Assembly: GCA_964639895.1 (NCBI GenBank)
Contig: CAZXEJ010000001.1
Coordinates: 124,001-188,000, forward strand
DNA: 64,000 nucleotides
Direction: 5' to 3'
DNA from: CAZXEJ01 sp964639895
Lineage (GTDB): Bacteria > Desulfobacterota_D > UBA1144 > Nemesobacterales > JADFKM01
Shown here: positions 18,201-28,243 of the stretch, piece by piece
Numbering within the stretch: the first letter of the stretch is position 1
Layout of the letters: every line of letters starts with the position of its first letter
Translations under genes and position numbers: made by a program
Notes under the pieces: generated by a model
Told to the model about the DNA's origin: nothing
The model's input: the letters and a program-made list of their open reading frames with translations, nothing else
The model's database searches: none

Positions 18201-18712
18201 TTCTCGCCGGGTGCCAGCACCAAGACGGCATCGCTCACCAGCAGGGTGGAGAGGCGCACCTTGAAGGGACCGCCGCCCCCGCCTGCCCGCCCCTCTCCCT
18301 TGCCCGAGGCCAACGTTCCTATCAACCCCTTCAACCTCTCCCACTCCATGCCGCCGCGGGCGAGATCTATTACCGTGTGTTCCATCCTGCCCGCCACCCT
18401 GACCTCACCCCCCCACAGCAGCGAGAGCACGGAGGGCTTTACGACCAAGCTCCTTATGATGAGGAACGGGTCGGCCAGCTCGGCCCCGCCCGAGACCGAA
18501 AGGCCCCGGCCGTGGATTCCGGAGAAGGGATCGTAGGTGACGCGCTCCATCTCTATCCGCACCCCCAAGCGGTGAGAGACGCTGCGCAGGTAGTTCCTCA
18601 CTTCTCTCGGGACCACCACACGCCCGATCACGTAGAGCGACAGCCCCAGCACCGCCGCTAGGACGACGAGCAAGGAGGCGGCGACTACTAGTGCCTTTAT
18701 ACGGAACGGCAA
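15260..18712 (-). CDS. YdbH/AsmA/TamB-like intermembrane protein
   Basis: A 1150-residue protein with one N-terminal helix (about 8-31, LVVAASLLVVLAAVLGLSLYVIG). A very long periplasmic region of alternating short beta strands follows (LEVRRLTLWLPHVAARL..., GVEVPGVTAAVKGDASF, VRARGVVAL). This is the pattern of AsmA/TamB-superfamily bridges, which carry phospholipids between inner and outer membrane. The C-terminal 250 residues (YMTGRLSGVARLRGAFGSWD, GKLLLGSSKRYDRAR) look like the conserved end of these proteins. The first codon is TTG with GGAG 10 bases upstream. The following lipoprotein gene makes YdbH the closest match among the AsmA families. Length exceeds E. coli YdbH by about a quarter. 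Confidence 0.8.
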   Translation of the reverse strand: MPFRIKALVVAASLLVVLAAVLGLSLYVIGRVVVPREVRNYLRSVSHRLGVRIEMERVTYDPFSGIHGRGLSVSGGAELADPFLIIRSLVVKPSVLSLLWGGEVRVAGRMEHTVIDLARGGMEWERLKGLIGTLASGKGEGRAGGGGGPFKVRLSTLLVSDAVLVLAPGEKVEIETLWIESVERPRGGRMLEAEGVARYRGRKIEVRAVAWPSPGFGLYTVAVSANPAALSTVGGTPPGDGVKASRVSLVVLEGEEPYVGGAASVADGVGEVTAEWWGRYDRARRRLEVRRLTLWLPHVAARLQGGGTVSMAAGGEGVLVDLGFEPVELGLARLGVYLESLGLEGVGGTVRVGGVRLEGTLPRVLRVLGGLEVSRASFGLAGVGVARGVDAEVHFEARLGRGSKPALKGEGRFSVRGVEVPGVTAAVKGDASFTARGRAVSATLSGLKADLLGGELRGDVSIERAGGAYSASAHLAGGGLELGRLRPLFPLDVSGVVRSLDAELVMEAPASCSVKAAFTADGVVLAEGGKELLQTEEIKTRSPLLVRCTPGADSALELETSLAYAGGVFPGGIESGAGEVAGVFALGGGGVRARDLAFEGEGVGRIEVSSLAVVPSGGGMDVEFSGLEWAAPRPDVAAAGVEGRFAVRLGRGVGEAWEAELGATSLVVPSARCEALRASARREGGRGTASLDATCNGGPLTGSVRFDETNGSRRVSGGLRYEDGLLALGGGYLSVGGAELEFDLDYGSRRCALPSGKVSFSVAGLVPESSEGTPPAYAGVLSVRGDGETITAEGRLKSSVGRGDLELNGSLRRLGCDRMELDAEVPPFKLGPFGPLASVVAGGLRVSGGAAVRARGVVALGSEGGAAGWEWLRGGVKLDGVSVKWAGRLRAEGVRGEISFAAEKPAEGELGAHFRLARSLDELRTLAKRYPRDGASPREGGLLEADSLALGPVAVEDVRLRAVLSPGGLGIYGVRGSLFGGRLYAEAALASGPRWRYDTTVYLHRVSLKEFTSALGMEGYMTGRLSGVARLRGAFGSWDSIGGYVGLWSVRSEEERTIGRAMLRRLGMRGKLLLGSSKRYDRARAYGVIRDGMLTLRTFDISHSIFWVKDLSIRINPDRNTIALSDLVSVIEETRRRVEEGGLEFEVEKK

Positions 18713-18834
18713 TGGACGACTTCTCCGCCGGCGTATAGATCAAGGGGCAGCGGGTGCCCAAAGCCTCATCAATGGACGGCCCGGTCGCCGGCACCGCAGG
18801 GCCGCGTTGGGCAAGGAGCCGGCCGTAACCACCC

Positions 18835-20328
<1,494 letters not shown>

Positions 20329-20725
20329 GGGGGGTCTCCTCGACTTGATGCCTTCCCGGCGTACGGAACCGATTATTTGGAAAATATACCACAACCACGA
20401 CCTCCCCACTCCACACAGGTGCAGAGGCCGGGCCCACGGGGGGGCAGCGTTCCACCACCGACCGGCGGCGGCACAAGCATACCCGAGGCCGAGGCGGTGT
20501 CGCGGCGAGGGCGAGCGGCACCAACCCCTCCGGGGACCGCCTCCACCACCTCCAGTGGGCGCAACGGCGGAGATTGGGGCTTTTACCTCCACACGCCGCC
20601 CCGAACGAGGCGTCCCGCGCCGCGACGGCCCCCTGATGATGCGATTCCACAACGGCGCTCTGGTGGTGTAAAATAGCTTGGATTGCGCCGGAGGCGACGC
20701 GACCCCTCGACGGCGGGGAACCCCG
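20329..20725. other. Intergenic region between htrA-like gene and pyrC
   Basis: About 400 bases with no gene that I can support. A/T-rich patches at 20370-20395 (TATATT and AATAAT on the minus strand) probably hold the protease promoter. TAAAAT near 20668 on the plus strand may be the -10 box of pyrC. The GC-rich middle shows no clear motif. Confidence 0.4.
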
Positions 20726-21756
20726 ATGACTGAGACGCTAACCCTCACCGATCCCCTCGACATGCACGTCCACCTGCGCGACGGAGCCATGCTCGACACT
20801 ACCGTTCCCCTTACGGCCGCACGGTTCTCGGGGGCGCTGGCCATGCCCAACCTGGTGCCTCCCCTCACGTCCGCGGAGGAGGCGGCCGCTTACAGGGAGC
20901 GCATCGAGGAGCGGTGCCGCGGAGCGGCGTTTCGGCCCTACACGACGCTGTTTTTCCACGAGGGGCTGGTAGGGGCCGAGCTTGAGAGGGCACGCGGCGA
21001 AGTGCTCGCCGTCAAGCTCTATCCGCGCCGAGCCACCACACACTCGGACGACGGAGTCGACCTGCCGCTCTCGAAGCGGGCGCTCCGGGTCATCGAGACG
21101 ATGGAGGAGCTGGGAATGGTGCTCTGCGTGCACGGCGAGACGGCCGGATTCGTGATGGACAGGGAAAGGGAGTTCGTAGCCGTCTACGACGAGCTGTCGC
21201 GCCTCTTCCCGCGGCTCACCATAGTGATGGAGCACATAACCACCCGTGAGGCCGCCGAACTCCTTGTGCGGCGCGACAACCTCCATGCCACCATAACACT
21301 GCATCACCTGATGCTCACGCTGGACGACGTCGTGGGTGGCAGAATAAGGCCGCACAACTTCTGCATGCCCCTACCCAAGACGCCCGCCGACAGGGATGCG
21401 CTCGCCGAGCTTGCCTTCGCCGCCCATCCCCGGGTGATGTTCGGAAGCGACTCGGCCCCCACGCGAGGGAGGACAAGGAGTCGTGTTGCGGGGCGGCGGG
21501 TGTCTTCTCGGCCCCCGTGGCGCTGGAGGCGCTGGCCGAGCTGTTCGAGGCCGCGGGAAGGCTCGACAGCCTGCAGCCGTTCGTAAGTGAGAACGCAAAA
21601 CGGATCTACGCCATATCACCCCCGAAAAAAACGGTGCGCCTAGTCAAGGACCCATGGACCGTGCCCCAACTGACGGGGCCGGCCGTCCCCTTTCTCAAGG
21701 GCCGCACCCTGAGGTGGAGGTTGGAAGGGGTGGACCCCGCCGCCGGACCGGGTTGA
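20726..21756 (+). CDS. pyrC: Dihydroorotase PyrC, class II, interrupted by a frameshift
   Basis: Cyclises carbamoyl aspartate to dihydroorotate in pyrimidine synthesis. The N-terminal metal motif DMHVHLRDG, the lysine that becomes carboxylated in KLYPRRATTHSDDGV, VHGE, EHITT and the GSDSAPH region mark the short class II form. The frame breaks after GSDSAP at a run of five C (21456-21460). Adding one C restores HAREDKESCCGAAGVFSAPVA and then LEALAELFEA...FVSENAKRIYAI, giving 343 residues, the normal length. The gene is otherwise intact, so a homopolymer sequencing error is the simplest view. A real mutation or programmed slippage cannot be excluded. Confidence 0.88.
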
Positions 21757-21760
21757 GGGA

Positions 21761-21776
21761 CGGCCCCGAGGGGCCG
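21761..21776 (+). terminator. Hairpin after pyrC
   Basis: CGGCCC-CGAG-GGGCCG, a 6-bp GC stem with a tetraloop, 4 bases after the pyrC stop codon. No T tract follows, so termination is uncertain. Confidence 0.3.
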
Positions 21777-21985
21777 CTTGCACGGCTGGGACTGGTCGAT
21801 GGAAAGCGCCCCCAACGCCGTTGGGGGGCAGCCGTGGGGGGAGGATGGGTCCTTACGCCGTCGCCGATTGCCCGGGGTGCGCGTAACCCAACACGAGCGG
21901 GACGCCTGAGCGGGCACAGCCGTGGGGGGCAACATCCTGGACTCGGACCGCTTCCCCGCCCCGGGGGAAAGGATTTATTATTTAG

Positions 21986-23338
21986 ATGGCGACGGTGCCT
22001 CGAGCCCGTCGGCGGGAGCCACGCACAGGCGGCGTAACGTCCAAAGGCACCTCCCGCGGCACACACGACCCGCTAAGGAGAACGGCGATCGGTATCAAAC
22101 CACACACCACCGTTATCCTGCTCGCTATAGCGCTGCTTCCTGCAGCGTCGCGCCTTGCAGGCCACGCCCTCCCTGTGTACGAGATCGACATGGGTATGCA
22201 CAGGATGGTGGTGGTGGCCCCCTACCTGCTACTCGTGCTGGCCGCGGTGCTGGGTATGAAGCTCAACCAGATGCGTATCCTTTCGACGGCCGTCCTGTTC
22301 GGGTGGTGCTACGCACTTCTCCTACAACCTGAGATCCGCTCCTACCTCTCGGCACCGACGCCCGTCGTGGCCTCGACGCTATCGATCTCCGTGCCCGCCG
22401 CCCTTTTGGTCATCGTCGCCCTTGGCGAAGGGCCCGCCGCGAGCGCCACGGGGGTGCTGAGGCTGGTCGCGCCGATCGCCTTGCCGGTGGCACCGCTTCT
22501 GGCTGCGTCCTCGGGCCTCGTTCCGTCGTGGCTGTCGCCGTCACCGCACCGTCTGCCGTGGGGCGCGTTGCACCTTCCGCCCTACGCCGCCGCCGCTTTC
22601 GTCGTGCCGCTCGCGATGGCGTACGTGCTCAGGTCTTCGCCGCTGAGGCCCTTCTACCACACGCTGGCCGTGGCCGCACTGCCCCTCTTGGCCGCGCTCG
22701 AGAACGCCGCGCGCACCCCCGCACCAGCGCCCGCCGACCAGAGGTACACAGCGTACAACTTCACGGCCCTGGCCCTCGTACTCCTCTACGGCGTATACCG
22801 CCTCTACTGGCAGCGTGTCTACTACGACGAACTCACGGGAGTTCTCAACCGCCGCGCCTACGACGAGGCGCTCGAGCGCCTGGGTCGCGGCTTCTCCATC
22901 GCCATGATCGACATCGACCACTTCAAGAAGTTCAACGACACATGGGGCCACGAGACCGGCGACGAGGTGCTCCGGTTCGTGGCACGCTTCCTCGATGAGA
23001 ACGCAGGCGCCAAGGTCTACAGGTACGGCGGCGAAGAATTCGCCCTCATATACGAGTCGGCGTCGAAGGGCTACGTCGCCGAGGTCGTCGATGGGCTGCG
23101 CGACGCCCTGTCACAGCGTGAGTTTTACATCCGCCTGCCCAGAACCATACGAAAGCAGAGGTCGAAGAAAGACCGCGGCCGCAGGAAGGTCCACAACAAA
23201 AAGGTGCGCATCACGTTCAGCGCAGGCGTGGCCGGAGCGGGAAAGGGAGAGAAGAGACCCGAAGAGGTAGCCCGAGCCGCCGACAAAGCGCTCTACAGAG
23301 CCAAGGCGCGCGGGAGGAACAGAGTGGTCGCCGCCTGA
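21986..23338 (+). CDS. Diguanylate cyclase (GGDEF domain), membrane-bound
   Basis: Makes cyclic di-GMP from two GTP. The first 270 residues hold about seven or eight hydrophobic helices with short loops (for example TVILLAIALLPAASRLAG and LLVLAAVLGMKL). A GGDEF domain starts at DELTGVLNRRAYDEAL. The active-site signature is GGEEF (about 348-352), and metal-binding IDIDHFKKFND is intact, so the enzyme is probably active. I see no RxxD inhibitory site at the usual position. A basic insertion (RKQRSKKDRGRRKVHNKK) interrupts the domain near residue 390. The ATG at 21986 follows TTATTATTTAG directly, without a ribosome-binding site; a leaderless mRNA is likely. The first 30 residues are basic. Confidence 0.88.
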   Translation: MATVPRARRREPRTGGVTSKGTSRGTHDPLRRTAIGIKPHTTVILLAIALLPAASRLAGHALPVYEIDMGMHRMVVVAPYLLLVLAAVLGMKLNQMRILSTAVLFGWCYALLLQPEIRSYLSAPTPVVASTLSISVPAALLVIVALGEGPAASATGVLRLVAPIALPVAPLLAASSGLVPSWLSPSPHRLPWGALHLPPYAAAAFVVPLAMAYVLRSSPLRPFYHTLAVAALPLLAALENAARTPAPAPADQRYTAYNFTALALVLLYGVYRLYWQRVYYDELTGVLNRRAYDEALERLGRGFSIAMIDIDHFKKFNDTWGHETGDEVLRFVARFLDENAGAKVYRYGGEEFALIYESASKGYVAEVVDGLRDALSQREFYIRLPRTIRKQRSKKDRGRRKVHNKKVRITFSAGVAGAGKGEKRPEEVARAADKALYRAKARGRNRVVAA

Positions 23339-23658
23339 AGTCGATCGGCGCGGGAAGTGCATTGTCGTGAGGACGGGTGCGTGGAGTCAACGCCCGAGGC
23401 CCGCAGCGAGGGCATGGGTGCCACGGGACGCACCGCTGCGAGCGCCAGCCGCCTCCAAGCTGCGTGTGGTGGGACTCACCCGTGGGGAGCGTCGTATCCA
23501 ACTACATCGGATACCGTGTATGTACGGCGAAGTATTCCCCCCACCCGGTCCGGCGCGGTGCCGGCATTGCTCCATCAAGACCGAAACGCGAGGCGACCGT
23601 CCCTCTTGTCCCGCGGGCGCCACGGCGGCCGCCGCCACGTAAAGTCGCTGCCTCCCCC
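23339..23658. other. Intergenic region between convergent genes
   Basis: 320 bases between the ends of the diguanylate cyclase and uppP genes. No gene, strong hairpin or repeat is visible. Confidence 0.4.
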
Positions 23659-24465
23659 TCACAAGAACCCAACGTAGAGGGCCGCAATGACGGCTGCGAG
23701 CGCCAGGCGATACCAGGCGAAGACGGCGTAGTCACGTGTCATTACGTGGCGGATGAGGTAGCGTATGCTCAGGAACCCGAACACGGCCGACGTGAGCACG
23801 CCGGCTACGAATCCGGACGAGAGGACGGACGAAGGTTCGATGCGCGTTGCCTCGAGCAGGGCGGCCCCGCCGAGCACCGGTGCTCCCAGCAGGAACGAGA
23901 AGCGCGCCGCCTCTTCGCGCTTCATGTTGAAGAGCAATCCGCCGGTTATGGTTATCCCCGAACGCGAGACGCCCGGCACTATGGCCAGGGCCTGCATGAG
24001 TCCTATAACCAGACTGCGTCCGAGCGTGAGCGAATCGACGGTGCCCCGGTTGGCACACCATCGGTCGGCGGCATAGAGCACGACACCGAAAAGCGCCAGG
24101 GTGACGGCCATGACGGGCGGCTGGCGGAACGTAGTGGCCGCGAGCTTCTCGAAAAGGAAACCCGCCGCCGCGGCCGGCACGGTGGCCGCAGCCAGGTAGA
24201 GCGCCAGTCGGGCGCGCGGGTGCGCTCGAACGTCGCGCTCCCTGGCTGCGGCGAGCAGTCCCGCGGCCAACTCCATCCAGTCCCGCCTGAAATAGACGAG
24301 CACCGCGGCCAGCGTACCCACGTGGAGGGCGACGTCGTAGGCGAGCCCGGGGTCCGTCCAGCCGAGTATCCAGGGGGCGAGCACCAGATGGGCGGTGCTG
24401 CTCACGGGCAGGAACTCCGACACACCCTGCAGCACGCCGAGCACGAACGCCTGTACCAAGTCCAA
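23659..24465 (-). CDS. uppP: Undecaprenyl-diphosphatase UppP/BacA
   Basis: Integral membrane enzyme (268 residues) that recycles undecaprenyl pyrophosphate, the lipid carrier for peptidoglycan and surface polysaccharides. The BacA motifs are clear: GVSEFLPVSSTAHL near residue 17 and PGVSRSGITITGGL in the second half. About eight hydrophobic helices can be read. The start is TTG at 24465 with GGGAGG 9 bases upstream. It lies 18 bases after uvrA and is very likely cotranscribed with it. Loss of function would affect cell-wall supply and bacitracin tolerance in known cases. Confidence 0.94.
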   Translation of the reverse strand: MDLVQAFVLGVLQGVSEFLPVSSTAHLVLAPWILGWTDPGLAYDVALHVGTLAAVLVYFRRDWMELAAGLLAAARERDVRAHPRARLALYLAAATVPAAAAGFLFEKLAATTFRQPPVMAVTLALFGVVLYAADRWCANRGTVDSLTLGRSLVIGLMQALAIVPGVSRSGITITGGLLFNMKREEAARFSFLLGAPVLGGAALLEATRIEPSSVLSSGFVAGVLTSAVFGFLSIRYLIRHVMTRDYAVFAWYRLALAAVIAALYVGFL

Positions 24466-24483
24466 CGGGCGCAGCCTCCCTTC

Positions 24484-27294
24484 TTACGCCATCCCGAGCG
24501 AGCCGCGCAGGAAGCGGGCAGTGTGGGAGCCCTCCACCTGGGCCACCTCCTCCGGAGTGCCCGCCGCCACGAGCCGGCCCCCTTCGTCCCCGCCCTCGGG
24601 GCCGAGATCGATCACGTAGTCGGCCGATTTGATGACGTCGATGTTGTGTTCTATGACCACCACGGTGTTACCGCGGTCCCGGAGCATGAACAGCACCTCG
24701 AGCAGCCTTCGCACGTCCTCGAAGTGCAGCCCTATGGTGGGCTCGTCGAGCACGTAGAGCGTGCGGCCCGTCGAGCGTTTTGCGAGCTCGCGGGCGAGCT
24801 TTATCCTCTGCGACTCCCCACCCGAGAGGGTGGTGGCGGGCTGACCCAGCCGAACGTAGCCCAGCCCCACGCGCTCCAGCACGGCGAGCCTCTCGCGCAC
24901 GGCCGGTATGCCGGCGAAGAACTCCACGGCCTCGGCCACGGTCATGCGCAGCACGTCGGCTATGTTGCGGCCCTTGTAGCGCACGCGAAGCGTCTCGTCG
25001 TTGTACCTCATCCCTCCGCACTGTTCGCACTCTACGTAGACGTCCGGCAGGAAGTGCATCTCTATCTTCACAACTCCCTCGCCGCGGCACACATCGCAAC
25101 GCCCTGCGTCGACGTTGAAGCTGAACCTGCCCGGGCCGTACCCCTTCATCCTCGCCTCGGGCAACATGGCGAAGAGTTCCCGTATGTGGGAGAACACCCC
25201 CGTGTAGGTGGCGGGATTGGACCGTAGGGTTCGGCCGATGGGGTTCTGGTCGACGGCCACCACCTTGTCCACGAGATCGAGCCCCTCGATGGCCCGGTGC
25301 CTTCCGACGCGGCCCCGGTAACCGTGGAGGCGGGCGGCAAGGGCCGCATAGAGGATGTCGACGACGAGGGTGCTCTTGCCCGAGCCGGAGACGCCGGTCA
25401 CGCACGTGAGCACGCCCAGGGGAAAATCGACGTCTATGGACTTCAGGTTGTTCTCGGCCGCCCCCTTGACGCGGACGCAGCCGCGCGGAGCCGCCCGCCG
25501 TGAAGGAACCTCGATCAAGCGGCGCCCGGCCAGGTAGTCGCCCGTGAGCGAGCGCCGACAGGCCATCACGTCTTCGACCGTGCCAGCCGCGACGACGCGG
25601 CCGCCGTGCTCGCCCGCCCTGGGCCCCATGTCGACCACGTAGTCGGCGTTCCGTATGGTGTATTCGTCGTGCTCGACGACGAGGATGGTGTTGCCGCTCT
25701 TCTTCAGGGCGCGCAGTGTGCCGAGCAGCCGCTCGTTGTCCCGTGGGTGGAGCCCTATGGTGGGCTCGTCGAGCACATATGTTACCCCGGTGAGGCGGGA
25801 TCCCACCTGCGTGGCAAGCCTTATGCGCTGCGCCTCGCCGCCCGAGAGCGTGGGGGCAGGGCGGTCGAGCGTGAGGTAGCCCAGCCCCACGTCCTCGAGG
25901 AACCGCAGTCTCGAGGCTATCTCCTTCGTTATCCTCGAAGCCACCTCGCCCCGCGTGCCCTCCAAGTGCAGTGACCCGACGAAGGCCGCAAGCTCCGCCA
26001 CGTCCATCTTCGCAAGGTCGGCTATCGACCGGCCCCCCACCAGCACCGAGCGCGCCTCAGGCCTCAGCCGCGTCCCCTCGCAGGCGGGACAAGGCGAGCG
26101 GCGGATGAACTTCTCGAGGCCACTCCTGACCTCGGCGCTATCGGTGTTCTCGTACCACTCGGCCAACAGGCCCACCAAGCCCGGGTAGCGCTCCCTGTAG
26201 GTGTACACCCCGCCGCCCCGTCGTATGCGGAACGTGACCAGCTCATCGCCAGCCCCGTCCATGATGACGTCCACGTGGCGGCGGGGCAGCCTGCGGAGCG
26301 GCACCGTCCTGTCGATGCCGAAATGGTCGCACACGTCGTCCACGACGCGGCGGAAATAGTCCGATCCACGGGTGATGGCGATGGCCCCCTCGTCGATGGA
26401 CCTGTCCCAATCTTCAACCAGCAGTTCGCGGTCGAAGTACTCCCTCACCCCCAGACCGTCGCACTCGGCACATGCCCCGTAGGGGCTGTTGAACGAAAAG
26501 ATGCGGGGCGTGAGCTCCGGGTAGCCCATCCCGCACGAGGTGCAGGAGAGCTTCTCGCTGAACACCATCTCCCCCGCCCCCTCCACCTCCACACGGACCA
26601 CGCCTCCCGCCATGCGCAGCGCCAAGCGCAGCGACTCGGCCAGCCTCTCGGCCTCACCGCTCCCCCCGAGCGGCACCGTATCGACCAGCACTTCGATCGT
26701 GTGGCGCTTGCCCTTGGCAAGCCTTATGTCGTCGTCAAGGTCGCGCAGCTCGCCGTCCACCCTGAGCTTGACGAACCCCTGCGCCCGGAGCTCCTCCAGC
26801 TCCCTGCGGTGCTCCCCTCTCCTCCCCCTCACGACGGGCGCAAACACGGCCGCCACCCCCCCGGAGGCCGATGCCCTCACCCTGTCCACCATCGCCTCCA
26901 CGCTTTGAGACACTATCTCGACGCCGCATCGGTAGCAGTAGGGGGTGCCCACGCGAGAGAAGAGCAGCCTCAGGAAGTCGTAGACCTCGGTCACGGTGCC
27001 CACCGTCGAGCGGGGGTTGCGCTGGAAGGAGCGCTGATCGACGGCCACCGAAGGGGACAGGCCCTCTATGGAATCGACGTCCGGTTTGTCGAGCTTCTCC
27101 ACGAACTGGCGTGCGTAGTTCGATAGCGACTCCATATAGCGGCGCTGGCCCTCGGCGAATATGGTGTCGAAGGCGAGCGAAGATTTCCCCGATCCGCTGA
27201 GGCCCGTTATCACGACCAGACTGCGGCGGGGAATGGCTAGATCGACGTTCTTGAGGTTGTGCTGACGGGCTCCTACGATCTTTATTCTGTCCAC
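24484..27294 (-). CDS. uvrA: Excinuclease ABC subunit A
   Basis: Damage-recognition ATPase of nucleotide excision repair (936 residues). Two ATP-binding cassettes carry GLSGSGKSSLAFDT near residue 31 and GVSGSGKSTLVVDIL near 640, with signatures LSGGEAQRIRLA and LSGGESQRIKLA. The two zinc modules are CTSCGMGY...CAECDG and CDVCRGEGV...CEQCGG. The start is GTG at 27294 with AGGA six bases upstream. Upstream, an extended -10 box (TGATACAAT on the minus strand, 27421-27429) probably drives it. uppP follows in the same operon. I see no clear LexA site. Confidence 0.97.
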   Translation of the reverse strand: MDRIKIVGARQHNLKNVDLAIPRRSLVVITGLSGSGKSSLAFDTIFAEGQRRYMESLSNYARQFVEKLDKPDVDSIEGLSPSVAVDQRSFQRNPRSTVGTVTEVYDFLRLLFSRVGTPYCYRCGVEIVSQSVEAMVDRVRASASGGVAAVFAPVVRGRRGEHRRELEELRAQGFVKLRVDGELRDLDDDIRLAKGKRHTIEVLVDTVPLGGSGEAERLAESLRLALRMAGGVVRVEVEGAGEMVFSEKLSCTSCGMGYPELTPRIFSFNSPYGACAECDGLGVREYFDRELLVEDWDRSIDEGAIAITRGSDYFRRVVDDVCDHFGIDRTVPLRRLPRRHVDVIMDGAGDELVTFRIRRGGGVYTYRERYPGLVGLLAEWYENTDSAEVRSGLEKFIRRSPCPACEGTRLRPEARSVLVGGRSIADLAKMDVAELAAFVGSLHLEGTRGEVASRITKEIASRLRFLEDVGLGYLTLDRPAPTLSGGEAQRIRLATQVGSRLTGVTYVLDEPTIGLHPRDNERLLGTLRALKKSGNTILVVEHDEYTIRNADYVVDMGPRAGEHGGRVVAAGTVEDVMACRRSLTGDYLAGRRLIEVPSRRAAPRGCVRVKGAAENNLKSIDVDFPLGVLTCVTGVSGSGKSTLVVDILYAALAARLHGYRGRVGRHRAIEGLDLVDKVVAVDQNPIGRTLRSNPATYTGVFSHIRELFAMLPEARMKGYGPGRFSFNVDAGRCDVCRGEGVVKIEMHFLPDVYVECEQCGGMRYNDETLRVRYKGRNIADVLRMTVAEAVEFFAGIPAVRERLAVLERVGLGYVRLGQPATTLSGGESQRIKLARELAKRSTGRTLYVLDEPTIGLHFEDVRRLLEVLFMLRDRGNTVVVIEHNIDVIKSADYVIDLGPEGGDEGGRLVAAGTPEEVAQVEGSHTARFLRGSLGMA

Positions 27295-27420
27295 CGCATG
27301 TCCTACCGAACTATCATCCGAGGGTGACGACGAGTAAGGGGGGGCGGCACCGAGATCTGCACCCGCCTCGCCACCAAGCCGCCCCCACCGTGCAGGAACG
27401 ACCCACGGCTACAGCAGATA

Positions 27421-27429
27421 ATTGTATCA
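27421..27429 (-). promoter_or_regulatory. Extended -10 promoter of uvrA
   Basis: On the minus strand TGATACAAT, an extended -10 element, about 125 bases before the uvrA start. The -35 region is weak, as is common for extended -10 promoters. Confidence 0.45.
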
Positions 27430-27492
27430 CACGGAACGGTGCGTGGCGGTCCAAGGAGTAGGGCGGAACGGGCACTCGCGGCGGCGGCCGCT

Positions 27493-28170
27493 TCATCGCC
27501 CCCCAGGGATAAGGCGCACCCTGACCAACGCCGCGGCCTCCAACCCTATGCTAACCCTGCGCCCCTCCACCCTTAGCACAAGCGGTCCGCCATAGGGATC
27601 CTTGCCCTCGACGCGGAACCGCGTGGTAGGGGTGATGCCCAGTTTCGAGAGGTACTGCAACAGCCCCGCATCCTCGTCTGGCACCTCGCGCACCTCGCCG
27701 CATAGGCCCGGCTCGAGGTCGGCCAGCGGCACCAACTTCTCCTCCTCCACCTCGAGGCGCTCGTCCGGGATGGGGGAGCCGTGGGGGTCGTGTTTAGGGT
27801 AGTTGAGCACCTCGTCCATCAATTTCTCGACCTCTTCCGAGATGACGTGCTCCCAGCGGTCGGCCTCCTCGTGGACCTTGTCCCACGGCATGCCGAGCGC
27901 TTCGTGCAGGTATTTCTCGATCAGCCTGTGATGGCGGATGATCTCGAGCGCAATCTTCTCGCCCGCTGGCGTCAGCACGACCCCACGGTACGGCTCGTGC
28001 GTGACCAGCTTGGCTTCGGCCAGCTTCTTTATCATCTGCGTCACCGTGGGAGGCGACACCTTGAGCATCTTGGCAAGCTCGTTGGTATTTGCCTTACCCT
28101 TGTCCCTGAGCAGATGATAGATGCACTTCAGGTAGTCCTCGATGACGTGGGAGAGATGGGAGCGCTCCAT
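27493..28170 (-). CDS. DtxR/MntR-family metal-dependent regulator
   Basis: A 225-residue transcription factor. The N-terminal winged helix (IEDYLKCIYHLL, ANTNELAKMLKVSPPTVTQMIKKLAEAKLV) is followed by the dimerisation and metal-binding domain, with EIIRHHRLIEKYL, EEADRWEHVISEEVE and the HDPHG motif. A C-terminal SH3-like/FeoA domain (LADLEPGLCGEVREV to the end) is present. It therefore resembles the longer IdeR/DtxR form. Mn2+ or Fe2+ sensing is expected; the metal cannot be decided. The ATG at 28170 starts MERSHLSHVIED. TTATAT about 35 bases upstream may be the -10 box. No transporter gene lies next to it. Confidence 0.92.
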   Translation of the reverse strand: MERSHLSHVIEDYLKCIYHLLRDKGKANTNELAKMLKVSPPTVTQMIKKLAEAKLVTHEPYRGVVLTPAGEKIALEIIRHHRLIEKYLHEALGMPWDKVHEEADRWEHVISEEVEKLMDEVLNYPKHDPHGSPIPDERLEVEEEKLVPLADLEPGLCGEVREVPDEDAGLLQYLSKLGITPTTRFRVEGKDPYGGPLVLRVEGRRVSIGLEAAALVRVRLIPGGR

Positions 28171-28243
28171 CAATACACTCTTTCCCGCTGTGCGGGCACG
28201 CCGGGGCGCGCCGATATAACCAACATACCTTAACGTGCGGGAT

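Noticed and set aside
21450..21470. Programmed frameshifting in pyrC
   Set aside because: A C run alone is weak evidence; no stimulatory structure is obvious, and this family is not known for it. Sequencing error is simpler.
28171..28243. A DtxR/MntR operator before the regulator gene
   Set aside because: TTAAGGTATGTTGGTTATAT is suggestive, but its halves are not complementary enough to call a palindrome.
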